A stretch of DNA of 64,000 nt from Candidatus Accumulibacter regalis (lineage in GTDB: Bacteria > Pseudomonadota > Gammaproteobacteria > Burkholderiales > Rhodocyclaceae): positions 122,011 to 186,010 of the forward strand of contig JEMY01000001.1 in assembly GCA_000585075.1 (NCBI GenBank), given 5' to 3'. Shown here one piece after another: positions 48,394-56,848 of the stretch. Position 1 is the first letter of the stretch; every line of letters begins with the position of its first letter. Position numbers and translations under genes: made by a program. Below the pieces are notes generated by a model. The model did not search any database. It was not told where the DNA came from and saw only the letters and a program-made list of their open reading frames with translations.

Positions 48394-50076
48394 TTGGCCA
48401 AGCAAACATTCGAAACCCTCAGCGGTGCACAGATCGTCGTGCGCCTGCTCGAACGACAGGGCGTGCGTACCCTGGCCGGTATCCCCGGCGGTGCAATTCT
48501 GCCCATCTACGACGCCTTGTCGCAGTCCGCGCTGATTCATCATGTGCTCGCCCGGCACGAACAGGGCGGCGGCTTCATGGCCCAGGGGATTGCTCGCGCC
48601 ACCGGCGCACCGGCGGTATGCCTGGCTTCTTCAGGCCCCGGGGCGACCAATCTGCTGACGGCGATTGCCGACGCCAAGCTGGATTCGATTCCGCTGGTGG
48701 CCATCACCGGGCAGGTGCCGCGAGCGATGATCGGTACCGACGCCTTCCAGGAAGTCGATACCTACGGTCTGAGCATTCCGATCACCAAACACAACTTCCT
48801 GGTCAATTGTGCCGAGGACCTGCTCGAAGTCGTCCCGCGCGCCTTCCGGATCGCCGCTTCGGGTCGCCCGGGGCCGGTCCTGATCGATATTCCGAAGGAC
48901 GTCCAGAATCAACTGGTCGAGGTCGGCGAGTGGCCCGCCATCGGCGTTGCCGAGCCCGTTCCAGCGCCGGCTGCCGAGCGGGTCGGCGTCGCTGCGGCGA
49001 TGATCAACGAGGCCTCCCGGCCCATTCTTTACCTCGGCGGTGGGGTCGTCCATTCGGGCGCCTCCGCGGCCGCCGTGGCGCTGGCCGAAAAGGCCGCTTT
49101 GCCGACGGTGATGACCCTGATGGCGCTCGGTGCGCTGCCGGTCGAACATTCGCTGTCGCTCGGCATGCTCGGCATGCACGGGGCGCGCTTTACCAACCTC
49201 GCGCTTGACGAGTGCGATCTTCTGATTGCGGTCGGGGCTCGCTTCGACGATCGTGCGACCGGCAAGGTGGCGGGTTTCTGCCCGCAGGCCAAGATCGTGC
49301 ATATCGACATTGACCCTTCGGAGCTGGACAAGATCAAGACCGCGCACGTCGGCATCGCCGGCGACGTCAACGCCGTGCTGCAAATGTTGCTGCCAGCGGT
49401 TGAGGCACAGCAGCGGCAGGCATGGCTGGCGCGTGTGGCCGGCCTGAAGGCGGCGCATCCGCTGCGCCTGCCGGGAGTCGACGACCCGCGTACGCCTTAC
49501 GGTTTGATCCGCGCCGTCGCCGATTGCCTCGACGATCAGGCAACCATCACCACCGACGTTGGTCAGCATCAAATGTGGGTGGCGCAAGCCTACCCCTTGC
49601 GCCGGCCGCGCCAGTGGCTGACCTCCGGCGGTCTCGGGACGATGGGCTTCGGAATGCCGGCGGCGATCGGCGCGGCACTCGCCGAGCCGGAGCGGACGGT
49701 GGTCTGTTTTACCGGCGACGGCAGCATTCTGATGAACGTGCAGGAACTGGTGACCGCGGCCGAAGAGAAGGTCAATGTCAAGATCGTGCTGATGAACAAT
49801 TCGTCGCTGGGCCTGGTTTTCCAGCAGCAGACCTTGTTCTACGGCGAGCGCATCTACGCGTCGAAGTTCAAGGGAATGCCTGACTTCGTCCGCGTCGCCG
49901 AGGGTTTCGGCGTGCCGGCCATCGATCTCGATACGGAGAGCGATCCGCGCGCAGCGCTGGCCGCCGCCTTGTCTGCCCCCGGCCCGATGCTGATTCACGC
50001 CAGCATCGCCATGCACGAACAGGTTTTGCCGATGGTGCCGCCCGGTGCCGCCAACAAAGACATGATCGGAGGCTGA
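48394..50076 (+). CDS. ilvB: Acetolactate synthase large subunit (AHAS I type)
   Basis: IlvB is the catalytic TPP- and FAD-dependent subunit that begins valine, leucine and isoleucine synthesis. The 560-residue product has the TPP glutamate region HEQGGGFMAQGIAR, GARFDDR and the TPP motif GDGSILM-x-NN. The C-terminal ending MVPPGAANKDMIGG is like E. coli IlvB (AHAS isozyme I) rather than IlvI. Start TTG 48394 follows AAGGAG by six bases; a longer frame is open upstream through the terminator and is not used. ilvN follows by five bases. Confidence 0.95.
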   Translation: MAKQTFETLSGAQIVVRLLERQGVRTLAGIPGGAILPIYDALSQSALIHHVLARHEQGGGFMAQGIARATGAPAVCLASSGPGATNLLTAIADAKLDSIPLVAITGQVPRAMIGTDAFQEVDTYGLSIPITKHNFLVNCAEDLLEVVPRAFRIAASGRPGPVLIDIPKDVQNQLVEVGEWPAIGVAEPVPAPAAERVGVAAAMINEASRPILYLGGGVVHSGASAAAVALAEKAALPTVMTLMALGALPVEHSLSLGMLGMHGARFTNLALDECDLLIAVGARFDDRATGKVAGFCPQAKIVHIDIDPSELDKIKTAHVGIAGDVNAVLQMLLPAVEAQQRQAWLARVAGLKAAHPLRLPGVDDPRTPYGLIRAVADCLDDQATITTDVGQHQMWVAQAYPLRRPRQWLTSGGLGTMGFGMPAAIGAALAEPERTVVCFTGDGSILMNVQELVTAAEEKVNVKIVLMNNSSLGLVFQQQTLFYGERIYASKFKGMPDFVRVAEGFGVPAIDLDTESDPRAALAAALSAPGPMLIHASIAMHEQVLPMVPPGAANKDMIGG

Positions 50077-50081
50077 ACGCT

Positions 50082-50390
50082 ATGAACTCGATCTCACGAA
50101 CGGAAAATGAGGCGCTGGCGCGTACGGTGCTCGAACTGGACGTCTACAACCACCCCGGCGTCATGTCCCACGTCGTCGGTCTGTTCTCGCGCCGCGCCTA
50201 CAACGTCGAAGGCATCCTGGTGATGCCGGTGGGCAGCGGCGTGACCAGTCGCATCTGGCTGCTGGTCAATGAGGACCAGCGCCTGGACCAGATGGTCAAG
50301 CAGGTGGAGAAGCTGGAGGACGTACTGGCTGTGCGCCGGCACGGTGCCGAGCACGAGGTGTTCGTCCGCCTCGAGGAGTTTTTCCGCTAG
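50082..50390 (+). CDS. ilvN: Acetolactate synthase small subunit (IlvN type)
   Basis: The 102-residue regulatory subunit is a single ACT domain: LELDVYNHPGVMSHVVGLFSRRAYNVEGI followed by VEKLEDVLAVRRH. It gives valine feedback control. It is the short IlvN form (96 residues in E. coli), not the about 160-residue IlvH form, agreeing with the AHAS I-type large subunit. Confidence 0.93.
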   Translation: MNSISRTENEALARTVLELDVYNHPGVMSHVVGLFSRRAYNVEGILVMPVGSGVTSRIWLLVNEDQRLDQMVKQVEKLEDVLAVRRHGAEHEVFVRLEEFFR

Positions 50391-50461
50391 CTCGCGCCGG
50401 CAAGGGGCCAGGCGGCGATCGCCGGGCGTTTGCCTGCCCTGGGTGGCCAGCGGCCACCAGA

Positions 50462-51349
50462 TCAGCGCAGCCGCTGTTGCGGGTCGAAGCGGACAATGCT
50501 CAGCCCGTCGGGGGTTTTCCTCGGCGGTGCTTTCCAGGCGTGACCGTAGACCACTTCCACCGTTGCCGGTACGCGGCCATCGTCGGCAAGCCGCGCGTAG
50601 GCGGCGCGTGCCGTGGCCCAGGTGGCACGCCCGGTCAGGCCACGGCTGCGCGCCTGCATCGCGCAGCGCGAGCCGCTCTGGCGCAGATCGGCGAGCAGCT
50701 TGTCGAAGCTGGTGTAGGTCATGGTCAGCAGCTCGGCGTCCATCACCGGGTCGGAAAAGCCGCATTCAAGCAACATGTCGCCGTAGTCGTGCATGTCAGT
50801 AAAGCGTTGCGTGTGCACCTGGCCGTCGTTGAAGCTGGCGCGAAGTTCCTTCAAGGTGTCTGGCCCGAAGGTCGAGAACATGAGCAGGCCACCGACGTCG
50901 AGCACCCGGTGCGCTTCACGAAACGCCGCCAGCGGGTCGTCAAGCCAGTGCAGCATCAGGTTCGACCAGACCAGGCCGACCGACTGTGGCTTGAACGGCA
51001 GAGTGCTCGCCTGCGCCACCAGCAAGGGGGTTCGCCGGTTGCGCAGGAAGGGCATCAGCCAGCGCAAGCGTGAGCGTTTGGCCTGGCTCACCCGGAGCAT
51101 GCTTTCGCAGAGATCGGCGCCGACGACAAGGGCTTCGGGATAGCGCTCGTTCAGTGCGGTGAGGCTGGCGCCGGTGCCGCAGCCGAGATCGAGAACGCGC
51201 TGCGGCGCGATGCGCACGTAGTCCAGCCTTTCCAGCATGCGGCTGCCGATCTCGCGCTGCAGCACGGCCGCCTCATCGTAGGTCGCCGCGGCGCGGGCAA
51301 AACTGCGTCGCACCTGGCGCTGATCAACGAACTGCGCCGGTGCCTTCAT
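50462..51349 (-). CDS. bioC: Malonyl-ACP O-methyltransferase BioC
   Basis: BioC methylates malonyl-ACP to start biotin's pimelate moiety. The 295-residue SAM methyltransferase has VLDLGCGTGAS (motif I), an acidic end of strand 2 (GADLCESML) and the family's SNLMLHWLDDP. It starts six bases after bioB, on the same strand, and the gene order bioB-bioC supports the call. bioF, bioA, bioD and a bioH-type esterase are not in the window. Confidence 0.93.
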   Translation of the reverse strand: MKAPAQFVDQRQVRRSFARAAATYDEAAVLQREIGSRMLERLDYVRIAPQRVLDLGCGTGASLTALNERYPEALVVGADLCESMLRVSQAKRSRLRWLMPFLRNRRTPLLVAQASTLPFKPQSVGLVWSNLMLHWLDDPLAAFREAHRVLDVGGLLMFSTFGPDTLKELRASFNDGQVHTQRFTDMHDYGDMLLECGFSDPVMDAELLTMTYTSFDKLLADLRQSGSRCAMQARSRGLTGRATWATARAAYARLADDGRVPATVEVVYGHAWKAPPRKTPDGLSIVRFDPQQRLR

Positions 51350-51355
51350 CGGTGA

Positions 51356-52345
51356 CTAGATCGGGCGCAGGCCAAGCTTCTCGAACAGGGCTTCGTCGCG
51401 GTCTGCTTCGGGGTTGCCGGTGGTCAACAGCTTGTCGCCGTAGAAGATCGAGTTGGCGCCGGCCAGAAAGCAAAGCGCCTGCAACTCGTCGGACATTTCC
51501 TGGCGACCCGCCGACAGGCGCACGAAGCTCGTCGGCATGGTGATCCGCGCGGCGGCCAGGGTACGCACGAACTCGAAGCTGTCGACCGGCGCGACGTTGG
51601 CCATTGGCGTACCGGGGATCGGTACCAGATTGTTGATCGGTACTGATTCGGGCGGTGGATTGAGGTTGGCGAGCTGAACGATCAGCGCGGCGCGGTTGCG
51701 GCGCGACTCGCCCATGCCGATGATGCCGCCCGAGCAGACCTTGATTCCTGCCTCGCGCACCTGCCCGAGGGTGTCGATCCGGTCGGCGTGCTTGTGGGTG
51801 GTGATCACCTGTCCGTAGAAGGAAGCGTCGGTATCCAGATTGTGGTTGTAGTAGTCGAGGCCGGCGTCCTTGAGCTCGTCGGCCTGCCCGTCCTTGAGCA
51901 TGCCCAGGGTGACGCAGGTCTGCAGACCCATGCTCTTGACGGTGCGAATCATCTCCGTGACCTTGGCCAGGTCCTTGTCTTTCGGGCCCCGCCATGCGGC
52001 GCCCATGCAGAAGCGCGAGGCGCCCTTGTCCTTGGCGGCCTGTGCGGCGGCGATCACTTCGTCGAGCGGCATCAGGGCTTCACGTTCGGTGGTGGTGCTG
52101 TAGCGCGCCGCCTGCGAGCAATAGCCGCAATCCTCCGAACAGCCGCCGGTCTTTACCGACAGCAGGGTCGAGCGTTGAATCTCGTTGGCGTTGAAGTTTT
52201 CGCGGTGCACCTGTTGTGCGCGAAACAGCAGATCCATCAAGGGAAGCTGGTAAAGTGCTTCGACATCGGCGACCGACCACTTGCCTGCTGGGGTCGAAAC
52301 GGCGCGCTCCGGGCTAAGTGTCGCGGCTTGAGGAATTGCGTTCAT
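51356..52345 (-). CDS. bioB: Biotin synthase BioB
   Basis: BioB inserts sulfur into dethiobiotin. The 329-residue radical SAM protein has C69-x3-C73-x2-C76 (CSEDCGYC) for the catalytic cluster. It also has the second cluster residues of the family, including [13 protein letters not shown] and [12 protein letters not shown], where the latter Arg binds the [2Fe-2S] centre. It is first in a bioB-bioC transcript and divergent from comF. Confidence 0.97.
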   Translation of the reverse strand: MNAIPQAATLSPERAVSTPAGKWSVADVEALYQLPLMDLLFRAQQVHRENFNANEIQRSTLLSVKTGGCSEDCGYCSQAARYSTTTEREALMPLDEVIAAAQAAKDKGASRFCMGAAWRGPKDKDLAKVTEMIRTVKSMGLQTCVTLGMLKDGQADELKDAGLDYYNHNLDTDASFYGQVITTHKHADRIDTLGQVREAGIKVCSGGIIGMGESRRNRAALIVQLANLNPPPESVPINNLVPIPGTPMANVAPVDSFEFVRTLAAARITMPTSFVRLSAGRQEMSDELQALCFLAGANSIFYGDKLLTTGNPEADRDEALFEKLGLRPI

Positions 52346-52438
52346 TGGCTAGACCTATGGGTTGGGGTAATTTGAGGCCCGTTGCCCCACGGATTCGTTC
52401 ATTCATCGATCCATGGATTTGCCGCGAGCCCTCCGAGG

Positions 52439-53149
52439 ATGCCAATCTTAACTCAAACAGCCAGACGGATCCTCAGATCGTGCGCAGGACTGCTGACTCA
52501 GGATTGCCTGTTGTGCGGAGCGAGCAGCGGCGCCAGCCCACTCTGCCCGGCCTGCGAGGCCGACTTGCCGCATCTGCCCGCATCATGCTGTCCGCGCTGC
52601 GCCCTGCCGGTGCCGGGTGGCGAGGTCTGCGGCCGTTGCCTGGCCAAGCCACCAGGCTACGATCTGACCCTGGCGGCGTTTCGCTACGCCTTCCCGCTCG
52701 ACAAGCTGGTGCAGTCGTTCAAGTACGGCCATCGCCTCGCTCTGGGCAGCTACTTCGGCCGCCAGCTTGCCGCCCTGCCGGGAAGCGCTTGCGCGGACCT
52801 GATCATTCCCGTGCCGCTACATCCGCTGCGCCTGCGCGCGCGCGGCTTCAATCAAGCGCTCGAACTGGCGCGTCCGGTCAGCAAAGCCTGGCGAATTCCG
52901 ATCGATAGGCAGAGCTGCAGGCGCATCCGGCACACTCCTGCGCAAGCCGATCTGCCCTGGCGGGAACGGGCCGGCAACGTCCGCGGCGCCTTCCAGTGTG
53001 CAACGGATTTCACCGGCCAGCGTCTGTTGCTGGTCGACGATGTAATGACGACCGGCGCCTCTCTCGACGAACTAGCCCGCGTCGTGCGTTTGCGTGGCGC
53101 AGAACGGGTGACACTGCTGGTCGTGGCGCGCGCTTTGCCGCCAGTGTGA
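52439..53149 (+). CDS. comF: ComF family phosphoribosyltransferase-like protein
   Basis: The 236-residue protein has an N-terminal zinc-finger region (CLLCGAS, CPACEADLP, CCPRCALP, CGRCL) and a C-terminal PRTase fold with the PRPP loop LLLVDDVMTTGAS. ComF/GntX proteins assist natural transformation or use of DNA as nutrient. The enzymatic substrate is unknown. ATG 52439 has its purine tract too close, so a TTG at 52382 cannot be excluded. Divergent from bioB. Confidence 0.88.
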   Translation: MPILTQTARRILRSCAGLLTQDCLLCGASSGASPLCPACEADLPHLPASCCPRCALPVPGGEVCGRCLAKPPGYDLTLAAFRYAFPLDKLVQSFKYGHRLALGSYFGRQLAALPGSACADLIIPVPLHPLRLRARGFNQALELARPVSKAWRIPIDRQSCRRIRHTPAQADLPWRERAGNVRGAFQCATDFTGQRLLLVDDVMTTGASLDELARVVRLRGAERVTLLVVARALPPV

Positions 53150-53228
53150 GCGGATAGCTCTGCCCGGGGCGCCGCGACGAGCGGTCCGGAAATACTTCCC
53201 CCCAGTGCCTGCTGGCTGCCGGCTCTGC

Positions 53229-54137
53229 TCAGAGATGCTCGAACTCGGCAACGTCTGCCGCCGGGCTGCTCGCCGAGGCAGCGAAGGCGATGATTCCACT
53301 GCCGCGCAGGACGAATTCCTCACACCTCAGAAACAGCTCGCTCTCGCCGTTGACGGTTACGAAAGTGCCATTGGTGCTCAGATCGCTGAGCACGAAGTGC
53401 TCGCCTCGCCGCTCGATTGTCGCGTGATTGCGCGACGCGCGGCGGTCGCGAATGGTGATCCCGCAGTTCGCATCGCGGCCCATGTCGACGCGTAAACGCG
53501 TCTTGTCGAGCACTTTGACCTGGCCGCCATAACGTACGCACAAGCGCCCGCTGTTCCTGGATGGCGCCGCCGCGGGCGCTGCCTCTGCCATGCCCGTCTT
53601 GCCCGCTCTTGTCTTGGCCTCGAGCCACACCACTTCGAATACCTCGTCGCCGGTTGGCAGCCTGTTTTCGGCTTGCTCCTGCAGGCCACGCGTCGCCGAT
53701 TGCAATGGAGCGGAGAGCAGAGATCTGGTCGCGCCGCAGGTCAAGGTCTGACCAGCGCTGGCCAGATTGGCAAGGAACTCGGCGATGCTTGCCCCCTCAC
53801 CATGAGCGCCCGCATCGTCCTCGCGCACCTGGCCGTGATGAAAACCGACGCGGATTGCCAGTTGGACACCGGACACCGGAGGCAGGTCGGCCACCCGCCG
53901 CTGCATGGCGATGGCGGCCTGGCAGGCGTCATCGGCGTTGTCGAAGAGAGCCGTGAGCTCATCGCGCTTGGCGTTTTTCGCGAGCCGCCCACGGAAGCCC
54001 TCAACGCCACGCGCCACGCGCTTCCGGCAACGCTCGACGGCGTGCTCGGCTTCCGCGCCGCCCCGCTTTTCGAACAATTTCGAGCTTCCGGAGATGGCGG
54101 CAATCAGTACCGACAGCATCCTTTCCTTGTCGCTCAT
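53229..54137 (-). CDS. Degenerate class III cyclase domain fused to FHA domain
   Basis: The 302-residue soluble protein has an N-terminal cyclase-like domain (about 1-165) and a C-terminal FHA phosphothreonine-binding domain with MGRDANCGITI, RNHATIE and LSDLSTNGTFV. The first metal-binding Asp (the D of FADISGS-type sequences) is Ala here (VLIAAISGSSKLF), and the usual N-x3-R of the active site is replaced (ASIAEFL). Only the second Asp (KRDELTALF) remains. So it is probably a non-catalytic or regulatory cyclase fold. Its ATG overlaps the ttcA stop (TGATG), so it is translationally coupled. Confidence 0.85.
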   Translation of the reverse strand: MSDKERMLSVLIAAISGSSKLFEKRGGAEAEHAVERCRKRVARGVEGFRGRLAKNAKRDELTALFDNADDACQAAIAMQRRVADLPPVSGVQLAIRVGFHHGQVREDDAGAHGEGASIAEFLANLASAGQTLTCGATRSLLSAPLQSATRGLQEQAENRLPTGDEVFEVVWLEAKTRAGKTGMAEAAPAAAPSRNSGRLCVRYGGQVKVLDKTRLRVDMGRDANCGITIRDRRASRNHATIERRGEHFVLSDLSTNGTFVTVNGESELFLRCEEFVLRGSGIIAFAASASSPAADVAEFEHL

Positions 54138-55036
54138 CACGCGCGCACCGCCAGCGGCACGCCTTGCAGGCTGGGCAGTATTTCGCCGAGCGGTGCCGGA
54201 TCGAAGACCAGATCGCCGCCATCCATGGTCGCCGGATCGCCCCCTGGGCGCAGACCCTGGAAATCGAACAGCGTCTGGTCTGCCAGGTGCGAGGGAACGA
54301 CTTTCTGCAGCGCGGAAAAAACCGCCTCGGTGCGCCCCGGGTAGCGGTGGTCCCAGTCGGCCATCATCGCGCGGATCTTCTGGCGCTGTAGATTGTCCTG
54401 CGAGCCACAGAGGTTGCACGGGATGATCGGGTAAGCCATGCCGCGGGCAAAACGGGCAATGTCTTTTTCGCTGCAATAGGCAAGCGGTCGGATGACCACG
54501 TGCGCGCCGTCGTCGGTCAGCAGTTTTGGGGGCATGGCCTTGAGCCGCGCGGCGAAGAGAAGGTTGAGGAACAGCGTATGGACAATGTCGTCGCGATGAT
54601 GGCCGAGGGCAATCTTGTTCGCACCGACTTCCTTGGCGGTTCGGTAGATCACGCCGCGGCGCAGGCGCGAACACAGCGAGCAGGTCGTCTTGCCCTCGGG
54701 AATCTTGCTTCTGACGATCGAATAGGTGTCCTGATCGACGATTCGATAGTCGACACCCAGCTTTGCCAGGTAGCCGGGCAGGACCTCGGCCGGGAAGCCC
54801 GGTTGCTTCTGGTCGAGGTTCATGGCGATCAGCCGGAAATCGACCGGCGCCCGTTCGCGCAACGCCATGAGGACGGAGAGCAGCGTATAGGAGTCCTTGC
54901 CGCCGGAAATGCAGACCAGAACGGTGTCGCCGTCGTCGATCATTCTGTAATCGGCGATCGCTTTGCCGGTATTGCTCTCCAGACGCCTCCTCAGGCGCTG
55001 CAAGGTGTTCGATTGTTCCACCAGTTTCCTTTCCAA
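54137..55036 (-). CDS. ttcA: tRNA 2-thiocytidine(32) synthetase TtcA
   Basis: TtcA thiolates cytidine 32 of certain tRNAs using ATP and a [4Fe-4S] cluster. The 299-residue product has the PP-loop SGGKDS (44-49) and two CxxC pairs, CSLC and CNLC, that bind the cluster, with [15 protein letters not shown] between them. It sits between the folM-like gene (12 bases upstream) and the cyclase-FHA gene (overlapping). Confidence 0.96.
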   Translation of the reverse strand: MERKLVEQSNTLQRLRRRLESNTGKAIADYRMIDDGDTVLVCISGGKDSYTLLSVLMALRERAPVDFRLIAMNLDQKQPGFPAEVLPGYLAKLGVDYRIVDQDTYSIVRSKIPEGKTTCSLCSRLRRGVIYRTAKEVGANKIALGHHRDDIVHTLFLNLLFAARLKAMPPKLLTDDGAHVVIRPLAYCSEKDIARFARGMAYPIIPCNLCGSQDNLQRQKIRAMMADWDHRYPGRTEAVFSALQKVVPSHLADQTLFDFQGLRPGGDPATMDGGDLVFDPAPLGEILPSLQGVPLAVRA

Positions 55037-55048
55037 CGGCGTGACCAG

Positions 55049-55786
55049 TTACAGATGTGCGGTGCGACCGCCATCGACGTTGATCACCTGGCCAGTGATG
55101 TAGTCCGCGTCGTCCAGCAGGTAGCGCACTGCGCAGGCGATGTCCCGCGGGCAGCCGGCGCGCTGCAGCAGGGTGTGCGCGACGATGTTCTCGCGAGCTG
55201 CGCTGTCGAAAACTTCGCTATCCGACCACAGGATCGGCCCCGGCGCCACCGCGTTGACCCGCACCTGTGGTGCCATTTCGATGGCCAGGGCGCGCGTCAG
55301 GCCAAGCAGCCCCGCTTTCGCCGCGCAGTACAGCGGATAACCGCTCAGCGGGCGTTCGGCATGAATGTCGGTGATATTGACCACCGCTCCCTGCGTCGCC
55401 ACCAGGTGCGGTGCGGCTGCCTGCGTCAGGAACAGGGGGGCTTTCAGATTGCTGCCAATGAGGTCGTCCCAGCTTGCCAGGTCGATCTTGCCCAAGGGCG
55501 TCGGAAAGAAGCTCGACGCGTTGTTCACCAGGGCATCGAGACGGCCGAATTGCGCGATCGTATTGGCGACCAGCAAGGGCAAGGCATCGACGTCCAGCAG
55601 GTCCGCCTGCAGGCAGGCTGCCGAAGACGGCCGGATGGCGTTCAGTTCGCTGGCCAGTGCCGCGGCGGCAGCCGATGCCTGGCGATAATGGAGCACCAGA
55701 TTGGCGCCGGTGGCGTGCATTTCGCGGGCTATCACACTGCCCAGCCGCCGGGCCGCGCCGGTCACCAGTATCGTTTTTCCACTCAT
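55049..55786 (-). CDS. folM: Pteridine reductase / FolM-like short-chain dehydrogenase
   Basis: The 245-residue SDR enzyme has the NADPH-binding TGAARRLG (the RR form preferred by pteridine reductases), the NNAS motif (LVNNASSFFPTP) and the catalytic Tyr-x3-Lys in YPLYCAAKAG. It likely reduces dihydrobiopterin or dihydrofolate-like substrates. It starts a three-gene run with ttcA and the cyclase-FHA gene. FolM rather than another SDR is a moderate inference. Confidence 0.83.
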   Translation of the reverse strand: MSGKTILVTGAARRLGSVIAREMHATGANLVLHYRQASAAAAALASELNAIRPSSAACLQADLLDVDALPLLVANTIAQFGRLDALVNNASSFFPTPLGKIDLASWDDLIGSNLKAPLFLTQAAAPHLVATQGAVVNITDIHAERPLSGYPLYCAAKAGLLGLTRALAIEMAPQVRVNAVAPGPILWSDSEVFDSAARENIVAHTLLQRAGCPRDIACAVRYLLDDADYITGQVINVDGGRTAHL

Positions 55787-55912
55787 CTCCCATTCCAGGC
55801 CAGCACCAACAAGGATATGATTTTAACGGATTATTGCCCCTGCTTCGGGAAAAACAACCCGTTCTGGCGTCAGCGCGGTAGACTGCGGGTGGAGTGACTT
55901 GGGAAAAGAACG

Positions 55913-56761
55913 ATGAGCAAACTGGACCAGGCGCTTGACGCCGACGATCTGATGATTCTGGCGGAGCGCATTGAGCAGTTGGCGGCAGACGATGCCGAAT
56001 GGGTCGCTCGGCTGTTTCAGGAGTTGCTGCGCGCGCGCGCCCATGAGGGCGAACTGCTGGCCGGGCAGGCAAGCGGCGGGCAGCAGCAGGAAGGGGGCGA
56101 GCGCGAGTTTGATGAGCAGCTGGCGCAGGTCGCGCTGGACACCGCCGAGTGGCTGAGAACGCTCTGGGAGGTCGGCTACATGGGGGCCGGCAACTTCCGT
56201 TCTCAGCCGCGTTCGGCATTTCCGGCGATCGATCTTGAGGACGTCAGGAAGTCCTCGCTGTTTGCGCGTATTCGCCAGGGCAAGCATGCGCTGCCATTTC
56301 CACCGCCTACCCGGCAAGGGTTGCCATGGCACGAACTCGTTGAAGGGGGCACAGGAACGCAGCTGGTCAGCGCCGAGATCGTTCGCGATGAAGTCGGTCT
56401 GCCGATGGGTGCGATCATTGAAGGCTGCAGCGAGTGGCAGGTCCTCGAGGAAGGCACCGCGAAGCAGGAGTGCGTCGTGCAGCACCAGGGGAAGGGGCCC
56501 AGGTTCCGCCTGCGGCTGTTGGCCGCGGAGAGCGCTGAGTTGCATCGCGAGCCGCCGAGTTTGACGCGCGAGATCCATCTGCAGGGGCGTGGCGGCTTCA
56601 ACTCCTATACCCTCGAATGGCCGCTGGAAAATGGCCATACGCAGTTCGTTGCCTTGCGTGCTGCGACCTGGGAGCGAGCCCAGTCAGAGGCTGAGCATTG
56701 GCTGGCGATCACCCACCCGGAGTTGTACGGGCAAGTGCGCTTCGTGGCTGCAGAGAACTGA
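55913..56761 (+). CDS. Conserved-looking protein of unknown function
   Basis: I do not recognise a family in this 282-residue soluble protein. The first 75 residues are helical and acidic, with a glutamine/glycine-rich linker (ASGGQQQEGG). The rest is mixed, ending in a probable beta-rich part (REIHLQGRGGFNSYTLEWPLENG). It has no signal peptide or membrane helix. ATG 55913 is plausible, with GGAG some 20 bases upstream. It lies divergent to folM and upstream of the MidA-type gene. Codon usage looks normal for the window. Confidence 0.65.
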   Translation: MSKLDQALDADDLMILAERIEQLAADDAEWVARLFQELLRARAHEGELLAGQASGGQQQEGGEREFDEQLAQVALDTAEWLRTLWEVGYMGAGNFRSQPRSAFPAIDLEDVRKSSLFARIRQGKHALPFPPPTRQGLPWHELVEGGTGTQLVSAEIVRDEVGLPMGAIIEGCSEWQVLEEGTAKQECVVQHQGKGPRFRLRLLAAESAELHREPPSLTREIHLQGRGGFNSYTLEWPLENGHTQFVALRAATWERAQSEAEHWLAITHPELYGQVRFVAAEN

Positions 56762-56848
56762 GCCGTCGACCGACTGGACGGCGAGGCATCCGGCAGTGAA
56801 GCGCCCGTGGTCGATCGTCGCCTTGCTCCGCCTTCGCTGACCGCCGCC

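Noticed and set aside
54500..55897. 465-codon plus-strand open frame
   Set aside because: It is antisense to ttcA and the folM-like gene, whose motifs are complete.
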